This document shows positions 1 through 8,879 of a DNA stretch of 33,709 nucleotides, piece by piece. Below the pieces are notes generated by a model, which searched no databases, was not told where the DNA came from, and saw nothing but the letters and a program-made list of their open reading frames with translations. The position numbers and the translations under genes are program-made. Source of the stretch: Anaerolinea sp. (GTDB lineage: Bacteria > Chloroflexota > Anaerolineae > Promineifilales > Promineifilaceae); the NCBI GenBank assembly GCA_014879875.1, contig JACSRF010000314.1:1-33709 (forward strand), written 5' to 3'. The number at the start of each line of letters is the position of its first letter. Position 1 is the first letter of the stretch.

Positions 1-35
1 ACACAGAGGAGACACGGAGATTCACAGAGAGATTG
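1..35. repeat. Terminal direct repeat (exact copy at 33675..33709), part of an ACACAGAG/ACACGGAG-type dispersed repeat
   Basis: acacagaggagacacggagattcacagagagattg is present at both extreme ends of the window, 35/35 identical by reading. Confidence 0.9.
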
Positions 36-65
36 GGGAGTTTTTTACGCTTGGTTTCTCCTGAT

Positions 66-133
66 CTCCGTGTCACTCTGTGTATCCTCCGTGCAACTCC
101 GTGCAACTGGAGAATACACAGAGTGACACAGAG
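66..133. repeat. Imperfect palindrome / long hairpin of the ACACAGAG family
   Basis: ctccgtgtcactctgtgtat (66..85) pairs with atacacagagtgacacagag (114..133), 19/20; the loop contains a 10-bp tandem tccgtgcaac x2. Confidence 0.8.
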
Positions 134-136
134 AGC

Positions 137-171
137 AATCGTAAATCGCAAATCGTAAATCGCAAATCCTA
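137..171. repeat. Heptameric tandem repeat (aatcgta/aatcgca x5)
   Basis: aatcgta aatcgca aatcgta aatcgca aatccta. Confidence 0.9.
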
Positions 172-199
172 TAGCTCCCGATAAAACTGGAGGTAACAA

Positions 200-1015
200 A
201 TGCAATACGGTATTGAAATCGTCCCTTTTGGCGAATTTGGCGAGCCGCGGGTGGTGGTACAACTGGCGCAGGCGGCCGAGGCGGCGGGCTGGGAAGCGGT
301 GTGGGTGTGGGACCACCTGGCGTTTCCATATGGGGTGGGGGACCCCTGGGTGCTGTTAACGGCCGTCGCCGCCACCACCACCACGCTAAAAATTTTGCCC
401 GGCGTGGCCGCGCTGCCACGCTACAAGCCCCACCTGTTGGCGCGGCTGCTGACGTCGTTGGATCGGTTGAGTAACGGCCGTCTCATCCTCGGCGCGGGCA
501 TGGGCGCATTACACCATGAGTTCACCGGCGTCGGCGAAGCGGGTGATTACAAAACGCGCGCCGCCATGCTCGATGAAGGGCTGGAACTGCTGACGCGCAT
601 CTGGAGCGGGCAGCCCGTCACCCATCACGGGGCGCATTACACCATCAACGACCTGACTTTTCTACCGCAGCCCATCCAGCAGCCGCGCATTCCCATCTGG
701 ATCGGAGGCGACAGCGCGGCCGCTTTCCGCCGCGCCGCGCTGTGGGATGGCTGGATCATGGGCACGGTCAACGAGAATTGCGAGACGACCATGACCCCGA
801 CGCAAATCGGCGAACGCGTGGCCGCCATCCGGCAGCAGCGCCACAACGACGCCCCGTTTGCCGTTGCCGTGGATGGCGTCAGCCAACCAGGTGATGTAGG
901 GCATGTGCGCGCTTATGCGGCGGCCGGCGCGACCTGGTGGTTTGAAGCGGTTTTTGGGCTGCGCGGCTCGCTTGAGGAGATGTTAGCGCGGATTACGGCC
1001 GGGCCGCCCCGTTAG
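200..1015 (+). CDS. LLM class flavin-dependent (luciferase-like, possibly F420-dependent) oxidoreductase
   Basis: 271-aa ORF, RBS ggaggt just upstream; motifs WVWDHLAFP, LSNGRLILGAGMG, PRIPIWIGG typical of the luciferase-like family. Confidence 0.88.
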   Translation: MQYGIEIVPFGEFGEPRVVVQLAQAAEAAGWEAVWVWDHLAFPYGVGDPWVLLTAVAATTTTLKILPGVAALPRYKPHLLARLLTSLDRLSNGRLILGAGMGALHHEFTGVGEAGDYKTRAAMLDEGLELLTRIWSGQPVTHHGAHYTINDLTFLPQPIQQPRIPIWIGGDSAAAFRRAALWDGWIMGTVNENCETTMTPTQIGERVAAIRQQRHNDAPFAVAVDGVSQPGDVGHVRAYAAAGATWWFEAVFGLRGSLEEMLARITAGPPR

Positions 1016-1077
1016 TACCTTACGCCCTGACACTGTGTCAAAGTCAGCATATAATCATAGGGAAGGAGTGTTCGTTT

Positions 1078-2259
1078 ATGTCACAGTCCCCGCACTCAAC
1101 TTCCCCCACCTGGAGCGCCAGCAGCAAGCGGCTGGTGATCCTCATCTTGCTGCTGTTGGTTTCGCTGCTGCTGTATCGTGTGCGGCTGCTGCTGCTGCCC
1201 TTTGTGATGGCGGTAGTGCTTGCTTATCTCATTGACCCTGGGGTCAATGCCCTCAGCAAATGGTTGCGCACGCCGCGCCTGCTGGCGATTGCCCTCATCT
1301 ATTTGCTGATTATGACCGTCTTGGTCCTGATTCCGGTGCGCGCCATTCCGCCGATTGTGGCGCAGGTGAATGCCTTTGTGGACAATGTGCCCCGTTATTT
1401 GCAGGAGGTTGGCGACTTTTTGCAGCGTTTGCAGCAGCCAATCATCATTGCCGGTTTTGAGATCCCTATTGACGACCTGCCGTTGGACCAGATATATGCC
1501 GGCATGAGCAGCAATTTGCTTAACGTCATCCAGACCTTAGGCGGCCGTTCGCTCGGTTTATTGGGCAGCATCGCCAGCAGCACCATTTCCACAGTTGGCT
1601 GGACGGTATTAGTGCTCTTCCTCTCCTTTTACCTGGTGAAAGACCATGAATTGATGTTTCAGGCGATTATGGCGTTAGTGCCGAAAGGGTATAAAGGGGA
1701 CGTCTATCTACTGAGCGAGCAAATCAGCCTGACGTGGAATGCGTTTTTGCGCGGACAGTTGGTCTTGTGCCTGGTGATGGCGATGATTGTCTTTGTGCTG
1801 GCGCTGCTGCTTAACTTACCCAATCCGCTGGCGTTGGCGCTGATCGCCGGTTTTGCCGAGTTTTTGCCGACGGTGGGGCCGGTGTTGGCAGCCATTCCAG
1901 CAGCGTTGATAGCGTTGTTTCAGAGCGAAAGCAGTTGGGTGGGGCAATTCCTCTCCCCCTTCTGGTTTATGATGCTGATTTTGGGGGTGTATGGCATCAT
2001 TTTCCAGTTGGAAAATTACTATCTGATACCGCGCATTATGGGGCATCATTTACGGCTGCATCCGTTGGTGGTCATTTTGGGGGCAGTGGGCGGGGCCAGC
2101 GTCGCCGGTTTATTGGGAGTGCTGCTGGCTGCGCCGGTGTTGGCTACGGCGCGGCTGATTTTTTTGTATCTTTATTGCAAGTTGACCGATCAGCCGCCGT
2201 TTCCGCTGCTGGTGGTGAGGGAAACGGCCGTATCCCCCCCTGATGAAGAAGAAGAGTAG
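1078..2259 (+). CDS. AI-2E family transporter (UPF0118-type permease)
   Basis: 393-aa multi-TM protein; GFAEFLPTVGPVLAAIPA and IIFQLENYYLIPRIMGHHLRLHPLVVILGAVGG are family hallmarks; RBS ggaagga. Confidence 0.9.
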   Translation: MSQSPHSTSPTWSASSKRLVILILLLLVSLLLYRVRLLLLPFVMAVVLAYLIDPGVNALSKWLRTPRLLAIALIYLLIMTVLVLIPVRAIPPIVAQVNAFVDNVPRYLQEVGDFLQRLQQPIIIAGFEIPIDDLPLDQIYAGMSSNLLNVIQTLGGRSLGLLGSIASSTISTVGWTVLVLFLSFYLVKDHELMFQAIMALVPKGYKGDVYLLSEQISLTWNAFLRGQLVLCLVMAMIVFVLALLLNLPNPLALALIAGFAEFLPTVGPVLAAIPAALIALFQSESSWVGQFLSPFWFMMLILGVYGIIFQLENYYLIPRIMGHHLRLHPLVVILGAVGGASVAGLLGVLLAAPVLATARLIFLYLYCKLTDQPPFPLLVVRETAVSPPDEEEE

Positions 2260-2360
2260 ATTCTGGCGCATTTACACCGCCCCTTTTACAATTACAGGGT
2301 ATCTGACACACAAATATTTGTAACGCGATTTGGAAAATCGCACTACCCAAGGAGATAACT

Positions 2361-2540
2361 ATGAGCAAAGAACATGATCATGAAGACGATGTCGTTTCCG
2401 AAACAGATAATTTCGTCATCTGGCGCAGCCAGGAAGAAGATGACGTTGCCTACCACATTGAACTGGGCGGCGTATCCCTGCACCTGACCTCAGAAGAATG
2501 GGAAGAGCTGCTGGTGCTGTTCAAAAGCGTGGCAGTTTAA
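2361..2540 (+). CDS. Small conserved-looking hypothetical protein (59 aa), not in supplied ORF track
   Basis: RBS aaggag then ATG; MSKEHDHEDDVVSETDNFVIWRSQEEDDVAYHIELGGVSLHLTSEEWEELLVLFKSVAV-stop; 6 bp upstream of radC. Confidence 0.7.
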   Translation: MSKEHDHEDDVVSETDNFVIWRSQEEDDVAYHIELGGVSLHLTSEEWEELLVLFKSVAV

Positions 2541-2546
2541 GGAAGC

Positions 2547-3260
2547 ATGATGCCGCAGCAAACAGTCGCGTATACACCCATGATCCGGGATATGGCGGTG
2601 GATGAACGGCCGCGCGAACGTCTGATCCAGGTGGGGGCGCAGGCGGTGTCTACGGCGGAACTTCTGGCGATCATTTTGCGCACCGGCAGCGGCGGCGAAA
2701 ACGTGCTGCGCCTGGCGGAGCGGCTGCTGAGCCAGTTTCAAGATTTACCCGGCCTGGCGCGGGCCTCGGTGGCCGAATTGATGAACGTGAAGGGCGTTGG
2801 CCCGGCCAAAGCGGTGGAAATCAAAGCGGCGCTGGAAGTGGGGCGACGGCTGTTAGCCAGCGCGCCACAAGAACGGTCGCGTGTTGCTTCTCCCGCTGAC
2901 GCCGCCAACCTGCTCATGTCCGAAATGATGTTTTTAGAGCAAGAGCATTTGCGCCTGATCTTACTGGACACACGTAACCGGGTGCTCAACACGCCCACCA
3001 TTTATATCGGCAGCCTGAATACCTCGGTGGTGCGCATTGGCGAACTGTTCCGCGCGGCGATCAAAGAGAACGCGGCCGCCTTCATTGTCGCCCACAACCA
3101 CCCCTCCGGCGACCCCTCCCCTTCCCCGGAAGACGTGAACGTGACGCGGCAGATCGTCCAGGCGGGGAAGCTGCTCGACATCGAACTGCTCGACCACATC
3201 ATCATTGGGCATCAGCGGTTTGTGTCGCTGAAAGAACGCGGGCTGGGCTTCAATTCGTAA
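2547..3260 (+). CDS. radC: DNA repair protein RadC family (JAB/MPN domain)
   Basis: N-terminal [27 protein letters not shown], HhH region, and metalloprotease-like [15 protein letters not shown]. Confidence 0.93.
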   Translation: MMPQQTVAYTPMIRDMAVDERPRERLIQVGAQAVSTAELLAIILRTGSGGENVLRLAERLLSQFQDLPGLARASVAELMNVKGVGPAKAVEIKAALEVGRRLLASAPQERSRVASPADAANLLMSEMMFLEQEHLRLILLDTRNRVLNTPTIYIGSLNTSVVRIGELFRAAIKENAAAFIVAHNHPSGDPSPSPEDVNVTRQIVQAGKLLDIELLDHIIIGHQRFVSLKERGLGFNS

Positions 3261-3311
3261 GCCGTAAGCCGTAAGCCGTAAACCGTGATCGGTAATCGGT
3301 TTACGGCTTAC
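3256..3311. repeat. Heptameric tandem repeat (cgtaagc-type x8) forming a 15-bp hairpin
   Basis: cgtaagc x3, cgtaaac, cgtgatc, ggtaatc, ggtttac, ggcttac; arms cgtaagccgtaaacc 3270..3284 and ggtttacggcttacg 3298..3312 are a perfect inverted repeat. Confidence 0.9.
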
Positions 3312-3325
3312 GCATAACGGGATAC

Positions 3326-4525
3326 ATGGCAAAAAAAGAAATCCTCATCAACGGGGCGTTGGGCGAGCCGTTTTCTGCCTATCGTCGAGACAAAAATTTG
3401 CAGACGGCCGATGGATGGGCGACCTGGTGGCTGCCAGCGCAGGAGGGGGAAGCGCATTGGAAAAATCGGCAGCCGGTGTTTAGCGCCTTTAAGCTGGATA
3501 ATCAGCCAGTGCAGCAGGTGAGCACCCCCTTTGGGACGCACGTGGCCGGATTGTGGCAGCAAGTTCCCGCCGCCCCTGGCAACGAGTATGAGCTGACGGT
3601 GGAGGGACAGGCGTGGTCCAGTGAAGACACGGCCGCTGCCAGCCGCCTGGAAGCCAGCGACGTGAATTTGCAGGTGGGCATTGACCCGACCGGCGGACTC
3701 GATCCGCACAGCCCGTTGGTGGTGTGGAGCGGGTTATCGCAGCCGCTCAGCCATTGGCAAACGCTGCGGATAACGGCCGTCGCCGACGCCAACGTCATCA
3801 CCATTTACTTGAAATCGGCGCCCAATCTACCCAAACGACAGCAATCTGTCTTTTGGCGCAATGCCTTTTTACGCCCCATTGGGCGGCACAAGCGCAGCAT
3901 TAATATTGTAGGGGTTGGCGATACGCACATCACGCTGGAACCGGAACGGCCGCAGCCCGGCGACTTGATCACGGTCGTCATTTCCTCCACGCGCAGCCAT
4001 GAGTTTGTGGAGTTGCGCGTCAAACGGCCAGATGAAGAGGAAGCGGCCGTTCTCCTTCGTGGCAGCACCCTGGACGAAGGGCGCACGCTGTGGCGTTATG
4101 AGTTTAATGCCGATCAGGATGGCTTGTATGAAGTGCGTTTTGTCGGTGACGCCGGCGCGCGCCTGTTGGCGCTGCGCCTGCTGCAAGTGACGCGCGAAGT
4201 GCAAATGGTCCCGGCCGGGTCGCCGCGCACCAGCTATAAACGGGTGTATGTGCTGCTGCCGCCGACGGCCGATGTGAAGTGGCTGCTGGCGGCGGCGCGT
4301 GGGGGGTTTGACGGCCGTTTCACCATCGGTTTCTCGGCCGACGACGCCGGATTGGGCGACCTGGAGAACCGGCGCGTGTTGGCCGTAAACCCGCACCATT
4401 GGCCGCAAGTGCTCACCGAGGCGTGGTTTAAGCAGCATTATCCGGGGGTACGGTTTACGGCCGTTGTCGCCAACACCCCCGAAGACCTGGAAGCGTGGCT
4501 CAAAGGGTGGCTGGAAGAGGGATAA
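3326..4525 (+). CDS. Hypothetical protein (399 aa), beta-rich putative carbohydrate-binding-like modules
   Basis: Long ORF with consistent codon usage; no motif recognised with certainty. Confidence 0.75.
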   Translation: MAKKEILINGALGEPFSAYRRDKNLQTADGWATWWLPAQEGEAHWKNRQPVFSAFKLDNQPVQQVSTPFGTHVAGLWQQVPAAPGNEYELTVEGQAWSSEDTAAASRLEASDVNLQVGIDPTGGLDPHSPLVVWSGLSQPLSHWQTLRITAVADANVITIYLKSAPNLPKRQQSVFWRNAFLRPIGRHKRSINIVGVGDTHITLEPERPQPGDLITVVISSTRSHEFVELRVKRPDEEEAAVLLRGSTLDEGRTLWRYEFNADQDGLYEVRFVGDAGARLLALRLLQVTREVQMVPAGSPRTSYKRVYVLLPPTADVKWLLAAARGGFDGRFTIGFSADDAGLGDLENRRVLAVNPHHWPQVLTEAWFKQHYPGVRFTAVVANTPEDLEAWLKGWLEEG

Positions 4526-4576
4526 CCTGTTTGCGTGCCCAATAGACAGCCACAACACATCGCATCTTTCGCCTGG

Positions 4577-6508
4577 TTATTTATCAAGCAGGGTGTTCAC
4601 TCTTGTGATCAGGGTGTTTGGCGCAAAAGGTTTTGCAAGGAATTCAATTTCAGTTGTCAACAGCCCGTGCCTGACCACTGTGTCATTTGTATAGCCAGAC
4701 ATGAAAAGAATTTTCGCTTTCGGGTAAAGTACGCTTAGTTGTTCGGCCAACTCGCGCCCATTCATTAAAGGCATAACCACATCTGTCAACAGTAAGTCAA
4801 TCTCTCCCTGAAACTGCTTAACCAGAGATAACGCCTTTGCACCTGAGCCAGCCTCTAAGATGGTGTAACCCTCTGTTTGCAATGTTTTTCGTACCAGGTC
4901 GCGCAGCGAGTCATCATCCTCGACAAGCAAGATAACTCCCGTACTATGATGGCTCGCCATCTGCGTTTGCGGGGTTGATAGAGAAATCGCAGTAGTCTCT
5001 GTCGCGGGCAAATAAATTTTAAATGTCGTTCCCTGGCCTGGCTCGCTGTAGACGGTAATATCGCCTCCGCTTTGCTTAATAATCCCGTAAACAGTAGATA
5101 ACCCGAGACCGGTACCTTTACCTTGCTCTTTTGTGGTAAAAAATGGCTCGAAAATACGGGCCTGAATTGCGCTATCCATGCCATAACCCGTATCGCTTAC
5201 GGCAAGCATGACGCAGGGGCCGATCGTCGCCTCAATATGCGTTTGTACATAATTATCATCAAGATAAACGTTATTCGTCTCAATGGTTATTTTTCCACCG
5301 GTTGGCATCGCATCGCGGGCGTTAACGACGAGGTTCATGACAACCTGTTCGATTTGACCGGGATCGGCGGTGATGGGCCACAGCGCAGGATGGGTAGTTG
5401 TTGAAAGCGTGATATCCTCACCAATTAACCGTTCCAGCATTTTTTGTAAGTTAATCACAAGTCTGTTCAGATCGAGTATGACGGGAGCCAGAGCTTGCTG
5501 GCGGCTAAAAGCCAGCAATTGCCGGGTCAAGGTGGCGGCGCGCTCACCGGCTCGCCGAATTTGCTCCAGATCCTCGACCCACGGATGTTTTATGCCCACC
5601 TTGATTTGTAAAAGATCCGAATAGCCAAGAATCACGGTAAGCAGATTGTTAAAATCATGGGCCACGCCACTTGCCAATCGCCCAATACTCTCCATTTTTT
5701 GGGATTGACGCAGCTGTTCTTCAAGTTTCGCATGAGCTTCCTCTGCCTGCTTGCGTGCCGTAATATCTTCTTTAACAGCCAGGAAGTGAGTGATAACGCC
5801 GTCTGTATTTTTGATAGGTGAAATAGAAGCGGATTCCCAATAGATCTCGCCATTCTTTTTCTTATTCTGAAATTCGCCGCGCCACTCTTTGCCCGCGTTG
5901 ATCGTTTCCCATAATTGTTGATACACTTCTGGGGACGTCAAGCCAGATTTCAAGATACTGGTGTGCTGCTCAAGCGCTTCAGCCAGACTGTAGCCACTGG
6001 TTTCAGTGAACTTGGGATTGGCATACTCGATATAGCCTTCAATATTGGTAATAATGATAGTGTTAGCGCTCTGTTCGACAGCACGAGACAATTTGTGCAA
6101 TTCTTCTTTGACTCGTTTGCGCTCGTGTCGAATTCCCGCTTCATGCAAAGCTCGCCTGATTGATGGCACGAGTCGTGTCAGGCTTTGCTTGAGCACATAA
6201 TCCGTTGCGCCTTCAGTGAAACCCTCAATGACAGCATCCTCGCCCATGGTGCCGGAGACGAAGATAAACGGTATATCCGGACATACTTCTTGAGCCAGCC
6301 GCAGCGCCGACATGCCATCGTACATTGGCAGTCGGAAATCCGCCAAAATAATATCATGCTCCCCCTGCCGCAGCGCCGCATCAAATTCATCACGAGTTTG
6401 GACGTGGGTTATCTGGCAAATCAGCCCAGCTGCTTCGATCTTTACATGAACAAGTTCCGCGTCCACCGGATCGTCTTCCAGGTGCAGAATATGGATTAAC
6501 TGGTTCAT
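4577..6508 (-). CDS. Hybrid sensor histidine kinase: REC-PAS-HisKA-HATPase-REC
   Basis: HLEDDPVDAELV...DIILADFRLP, PAS (TNIEGYIEYANPKFTETSGY), H-box ASGVAHDFNNLLTVILGYSDLL, N-box VMNLVVNARDAMPTGG, C-terminal REC DLLLTDVVMPLMNG. The track ORF starts at 6592, but MNQLIHILHLEDDP (6508) is the more likely start. Confidence 0.92.
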   Translation of the reverse strand: MNQLIHILHLEDDPVDAELVHVKIEAAGLICQITHVQTRDEFDAALRQGEHDIILADFRLPMYDGMSALRLAQEVCPDIPFIFVSGTMGEDAVIEGFTEGATDYVLKQSLTRLVPSIRRALHEAGIRHERKRVKEELHKLSRAVEQSANTIIITNIEGYIEYANPKFTETSGYSLAEALEQHTSILKSGLTSPEVYQQLWETINAGKEWRGEFQNKKKNGEIYWESASISPIKNTDGVITHFLAVKEDITARKQAEEAHAKLEEQLRQSQKMESIGRLASGVAHDFNNLLTVILGYSDLLQIKVGIKHPWVEDLEQIRRAGERAATLTRQLLAFSRQQALAPVILDLNRLVINLQKMLERLIGEDITLSTTTHPALWPITADPGQIEQVVMNLVVNARDAMPTGGKITIETNNVYLDDNYVQTHIEATIGPCVMLAVSDTGYGMDSAIQARIFEPFFTTKEQGKGTGLGLSTVYGIIKQSGGDITVYSEPGQGTTFKIYLPATETTAISLSTPQTQMASHHSTGVILLVEDDDSLRDLVRKTLQTEGYTILEAGSGAKALSLVKQFQGEIDLLLTDVVMPLMNGRELAEQLSVLYPKAKILFMSGYTNDTVVRHGLLTTEIEFLAKPFAPNTLITRVNTLLDK

Positions 6509-6556
6509 CTTATGTCTTTCCTCTTGCATACTCAGTATCTCAAAATGGAATGTGGA

Positions 6557-6585
6557 CATCCTGCGCGCAATGAGCGCGCAGGATG
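6557..6585. repeat. Perfect 12-bp stem hairpin (GCGCGCAGGATG type)
   Basis: catcctgcgcgc (6557..6568), loop aatga, gcgcgcaggatg (6574..6585). Confidence 0.88.
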
Positions 6586-6596
6586 CCTGCACTCCC

Positions 6597-6704
6597 TAAG
6601 TAATCGTCTAAAAACAACTGCCCGTTTTGGGTCCGTAGTAACCGCTTGAGCGGTCTGGACGGCTAAAGCCGTCACTACGAACTTATTTGTGGATGATTAC
6701 TAAG
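6597..6704. repeat. Nested multi-stem inverted repeat element
   Basis: Outer arms agtaatcgtc/gatgattact (9/10), middle cgtagt/actacg, inner hairpins accgcttgagcggt and gacggctaaagccgtc. Confidence 0.7.
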
Positions 6705-6738
6705 TGTTTCGAACTGCCGATACTCAAAAACAATGGGG

Positions 6739-7194
6739 CTAATGTATCTTTACATTATTCGGTGGAGGCTCGTTGATCAGCACCCAAAACACCCCAATTT
6801 GCCTGATGGCTTCGATAAATTCGGTAAAGCGAACCGGTTTCACCACGTAAGCATTAATACCAAGCTTGTAACACTCTTCCAAATCGCGCGATTCACGCGA
6901 CGAGGTCAACACAACAACCGGAATTAAACGCAAGTGCTCGTCTGCCTTGATCTGCCGCAAAACCTGGACGCCATCCAGCCTGGGCATCTTGAGGTCAAGC
7001 AAGACTACGACGGGATACCCGCCGGAACGTTGCTCGAACTTCCCCCGGCGATGAAGATAATCCAACGCCTCTACGCCGTCACGCGCAACAACAATTTCGT
7101 TACCAAGGTTGTATTCTTCCAGTGCGGTAAGGGTTAGTTCAATATCTTTCGGATCATCTTCAACTAAAAGAATATGCTTAAGTGCCTCCATCAT
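6739..7194 (-). CDS. Single-domain response regulator (Rcp1-like REC)
   Basis: ILLVEDDPKDIELTLTALEEYNLGNEIVVARDGVEALDYLHRRG, VVLLDLKMPRLDG, conserved Lys in AYVVKPV. Confidence 0.92.
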   Translation of the reverse strand: MMEALKHILLVEDDPKDIELTLTALEEYNLGNEIVVARDGVEALDYLHRRGKFEQRSGGYPVVVLLDLKMPRLDGVQVLRQIKADEHLRLIPVVVLTSSRESRDLEECYKLGINAYVVKPVRFTEFIEAIRQIGVFWVLINEPPPNNVKIH

Positions 7195-8879
7195 TATGTC
7201 TCCTGAATAGTTTGCGGAAGCGAAAAATAAAACGTGGCTCCCTGATTAATTTTCCCTTCGGCCCAGGTCCGTCCGCCATGCCGGTTGATGATCCTGCGCA
7301 CGTTGGCCAGGCCAATCCCAGTGCCTTCAAATTCATCAACCGGGTGTAAGCGTTGAAAGACGCCAAAGAGTTTATCAGTATAAACCATATCAAAGCCTAC
7401 GCCATTATCACGGATAAAAACAATAATCTCATTGTCCTGGCCCGACAAACAGCCAATTTCAATTTCTGCCGACTGGCACGGCCGTGTAAATTTCAAGGCG
7501 TTGGCGATGAGATTGACCAACACGATACGCAGCATGGCCCGATCACCGGTAACGGTGGGTAAATCCGCGATATGCCAATGGACAAGCCTGTTTTGTATCT
7601 CCGGCGCATACTCTCGGATAATGTCTTGCACTAAAAGACTTAATGCAACCGGTCCCTTCGACATCCCATCGCGTCCCATTCGGGAAAAGGCGAGCAGGTC
7701 GTCAATCAATACGCCCATGCGTTTGGCCGCGTCAGAGATAGTATCCATGTAGTGTTGGCTGCGTTCATCAAGCGCCCCGGCTGTGCGTTGTTGCAGCAGT
7801 TCCAAAAAGCCATCAATGTGACGCAGCGGCGCCCGCAAGTCATGCGAGACTGAGTATACAAAGGCTTCCAGTTCTTTGTTCGCCGCTTCCAGTTGGGACG
7901 TCCGGTCAGCGACTCGTTGTTCAAGCTTCTGATTAAGCCGGCGGATTTCTGCTTCTGCCTGTTTGTGCTTTGTGATGTCTTGGAGCGCAAAGGCAACGCT
8001 TTCGACCTGTCCCGACTCATCCAGGATGGGTGCGCCATTGATAGCCAGGAAAACGCGACGCCCATCGGGCCATTCAATCGCGTGCTGCACATCATAGACG
8101 GGCTGCCGCGTCGCCATGACCTGCTGGAACGGGAGCTTTTCATCGGGAAAGGGGCCGCCGGCAAAGTCCGTGATGCGCCAGGCCGGCGCGTTGTAGGTGC
8201 GCTGAGTAATTTCGTCTTTGGCCAGGCCCAACACTTTCTCGGCCTGAGAATTGGCAAACGCCACCTGTCCCTCGCGATTGACCATGGTGATACCCACAGG
8301 GCTGGTTTCCATGATGTTCGCGATCAACGTGCGTTCCCGTTTCAGCGCCGCCTCCGTGCGTATACGCTCCGCGATCTCTGCCTGCAATTCCTGGTTGACC
8401 TGGGTGAGCGCCGTCGTTCGTTTCGCCACCCGCCTTTCCAGGCTCTCATTTGCTTCCTTGAGCCGCCGGGTTAGATCTCGAATACGCAGGTGGGTAATGA
8501 CTCGCGCCAAAATCTCCTCGGGTTGAAAGGGCTTGGTGATGTAATCCACACCCCCCACTTCAAAGCCTGTGACCTTGTCTTCCATTTTGGTCACAATCGT
8601 CATAAAGATGACGGGGATCTCCCGGGTCCGTTCATCTGCTTTTAAGCGGCGGCAAACCTCAAAGCCATCTATACCTGGCAGCCGCACATCCAGCAAGATC
8701 AGGTCAGGCTGTTCTTGCCGGGCCAGCCGAAGCCCCGTTTCACCATCTCGGACGCCCATAATCTGAAGGCTATATTTTGCCAGATAATCACCTACAACTT
8801 CCAAATTCGCCGGATTATCATCAACGATTAAGACCGTGTGCCTTGCAGGTTTATCAGAACTTTCCCAGGTTATATTCAT
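7194..8879 (-). CDS. Histidine kinase with N-terminal REC: REC-PAS-HisKA-HATPase
   Basis: [17 protein letters not shown] ([23 protein letters not shown]), [34 protein letters not shown]; stop overlaps the RR start (TAATG). Confidence 0.92.
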   Translation of the reverse strand: MNITWESSDKPARHTVLIVDDNPANLEVVGDYLAKYSLQIMGVRDGETGLRLARQEQPDLILLDVRLPGIDGFEVCRRLKADERTREIPVIFMTIVTKMEDKVTGFEVGGVDYITKPFQPEEILARVITHLRIRDLTRRLKEANESLERRVAKRTTALTQVNQELQAEIAERIRTEAALKRERTLIANIMETSPVGITMVNREGQVAFANSQAEKVLGLAKDEITQRTYNAPAWRITDFAGGPFPDEKLPFQQVMATRQPVYDVQHAIEWPDGRRVFLAINGAPILDESGQVESVAFALQDITKHKQAEAEIRRLNQKLEQRVADRTSQLEAANKELEAFVYSVSHDLRAPLRHIDGFLELLQQRTAGALDERSQHYMDTISDAAKRMGVLIDDLLAFSRMGRDGMSKGPVALSLLVQDIIREYAPEIQNRLVHWHIADLPTVTGDRAMLRIVLVNLIANALKFTRPCQSAEIEIGCLSGQDNEIIVFIRDNGVGFDMVYTDKLFGVFQRLHPVDEFEGTGIGLANVRRIINRHGGRTWAEGKINQGATFYFSLPQTIQET

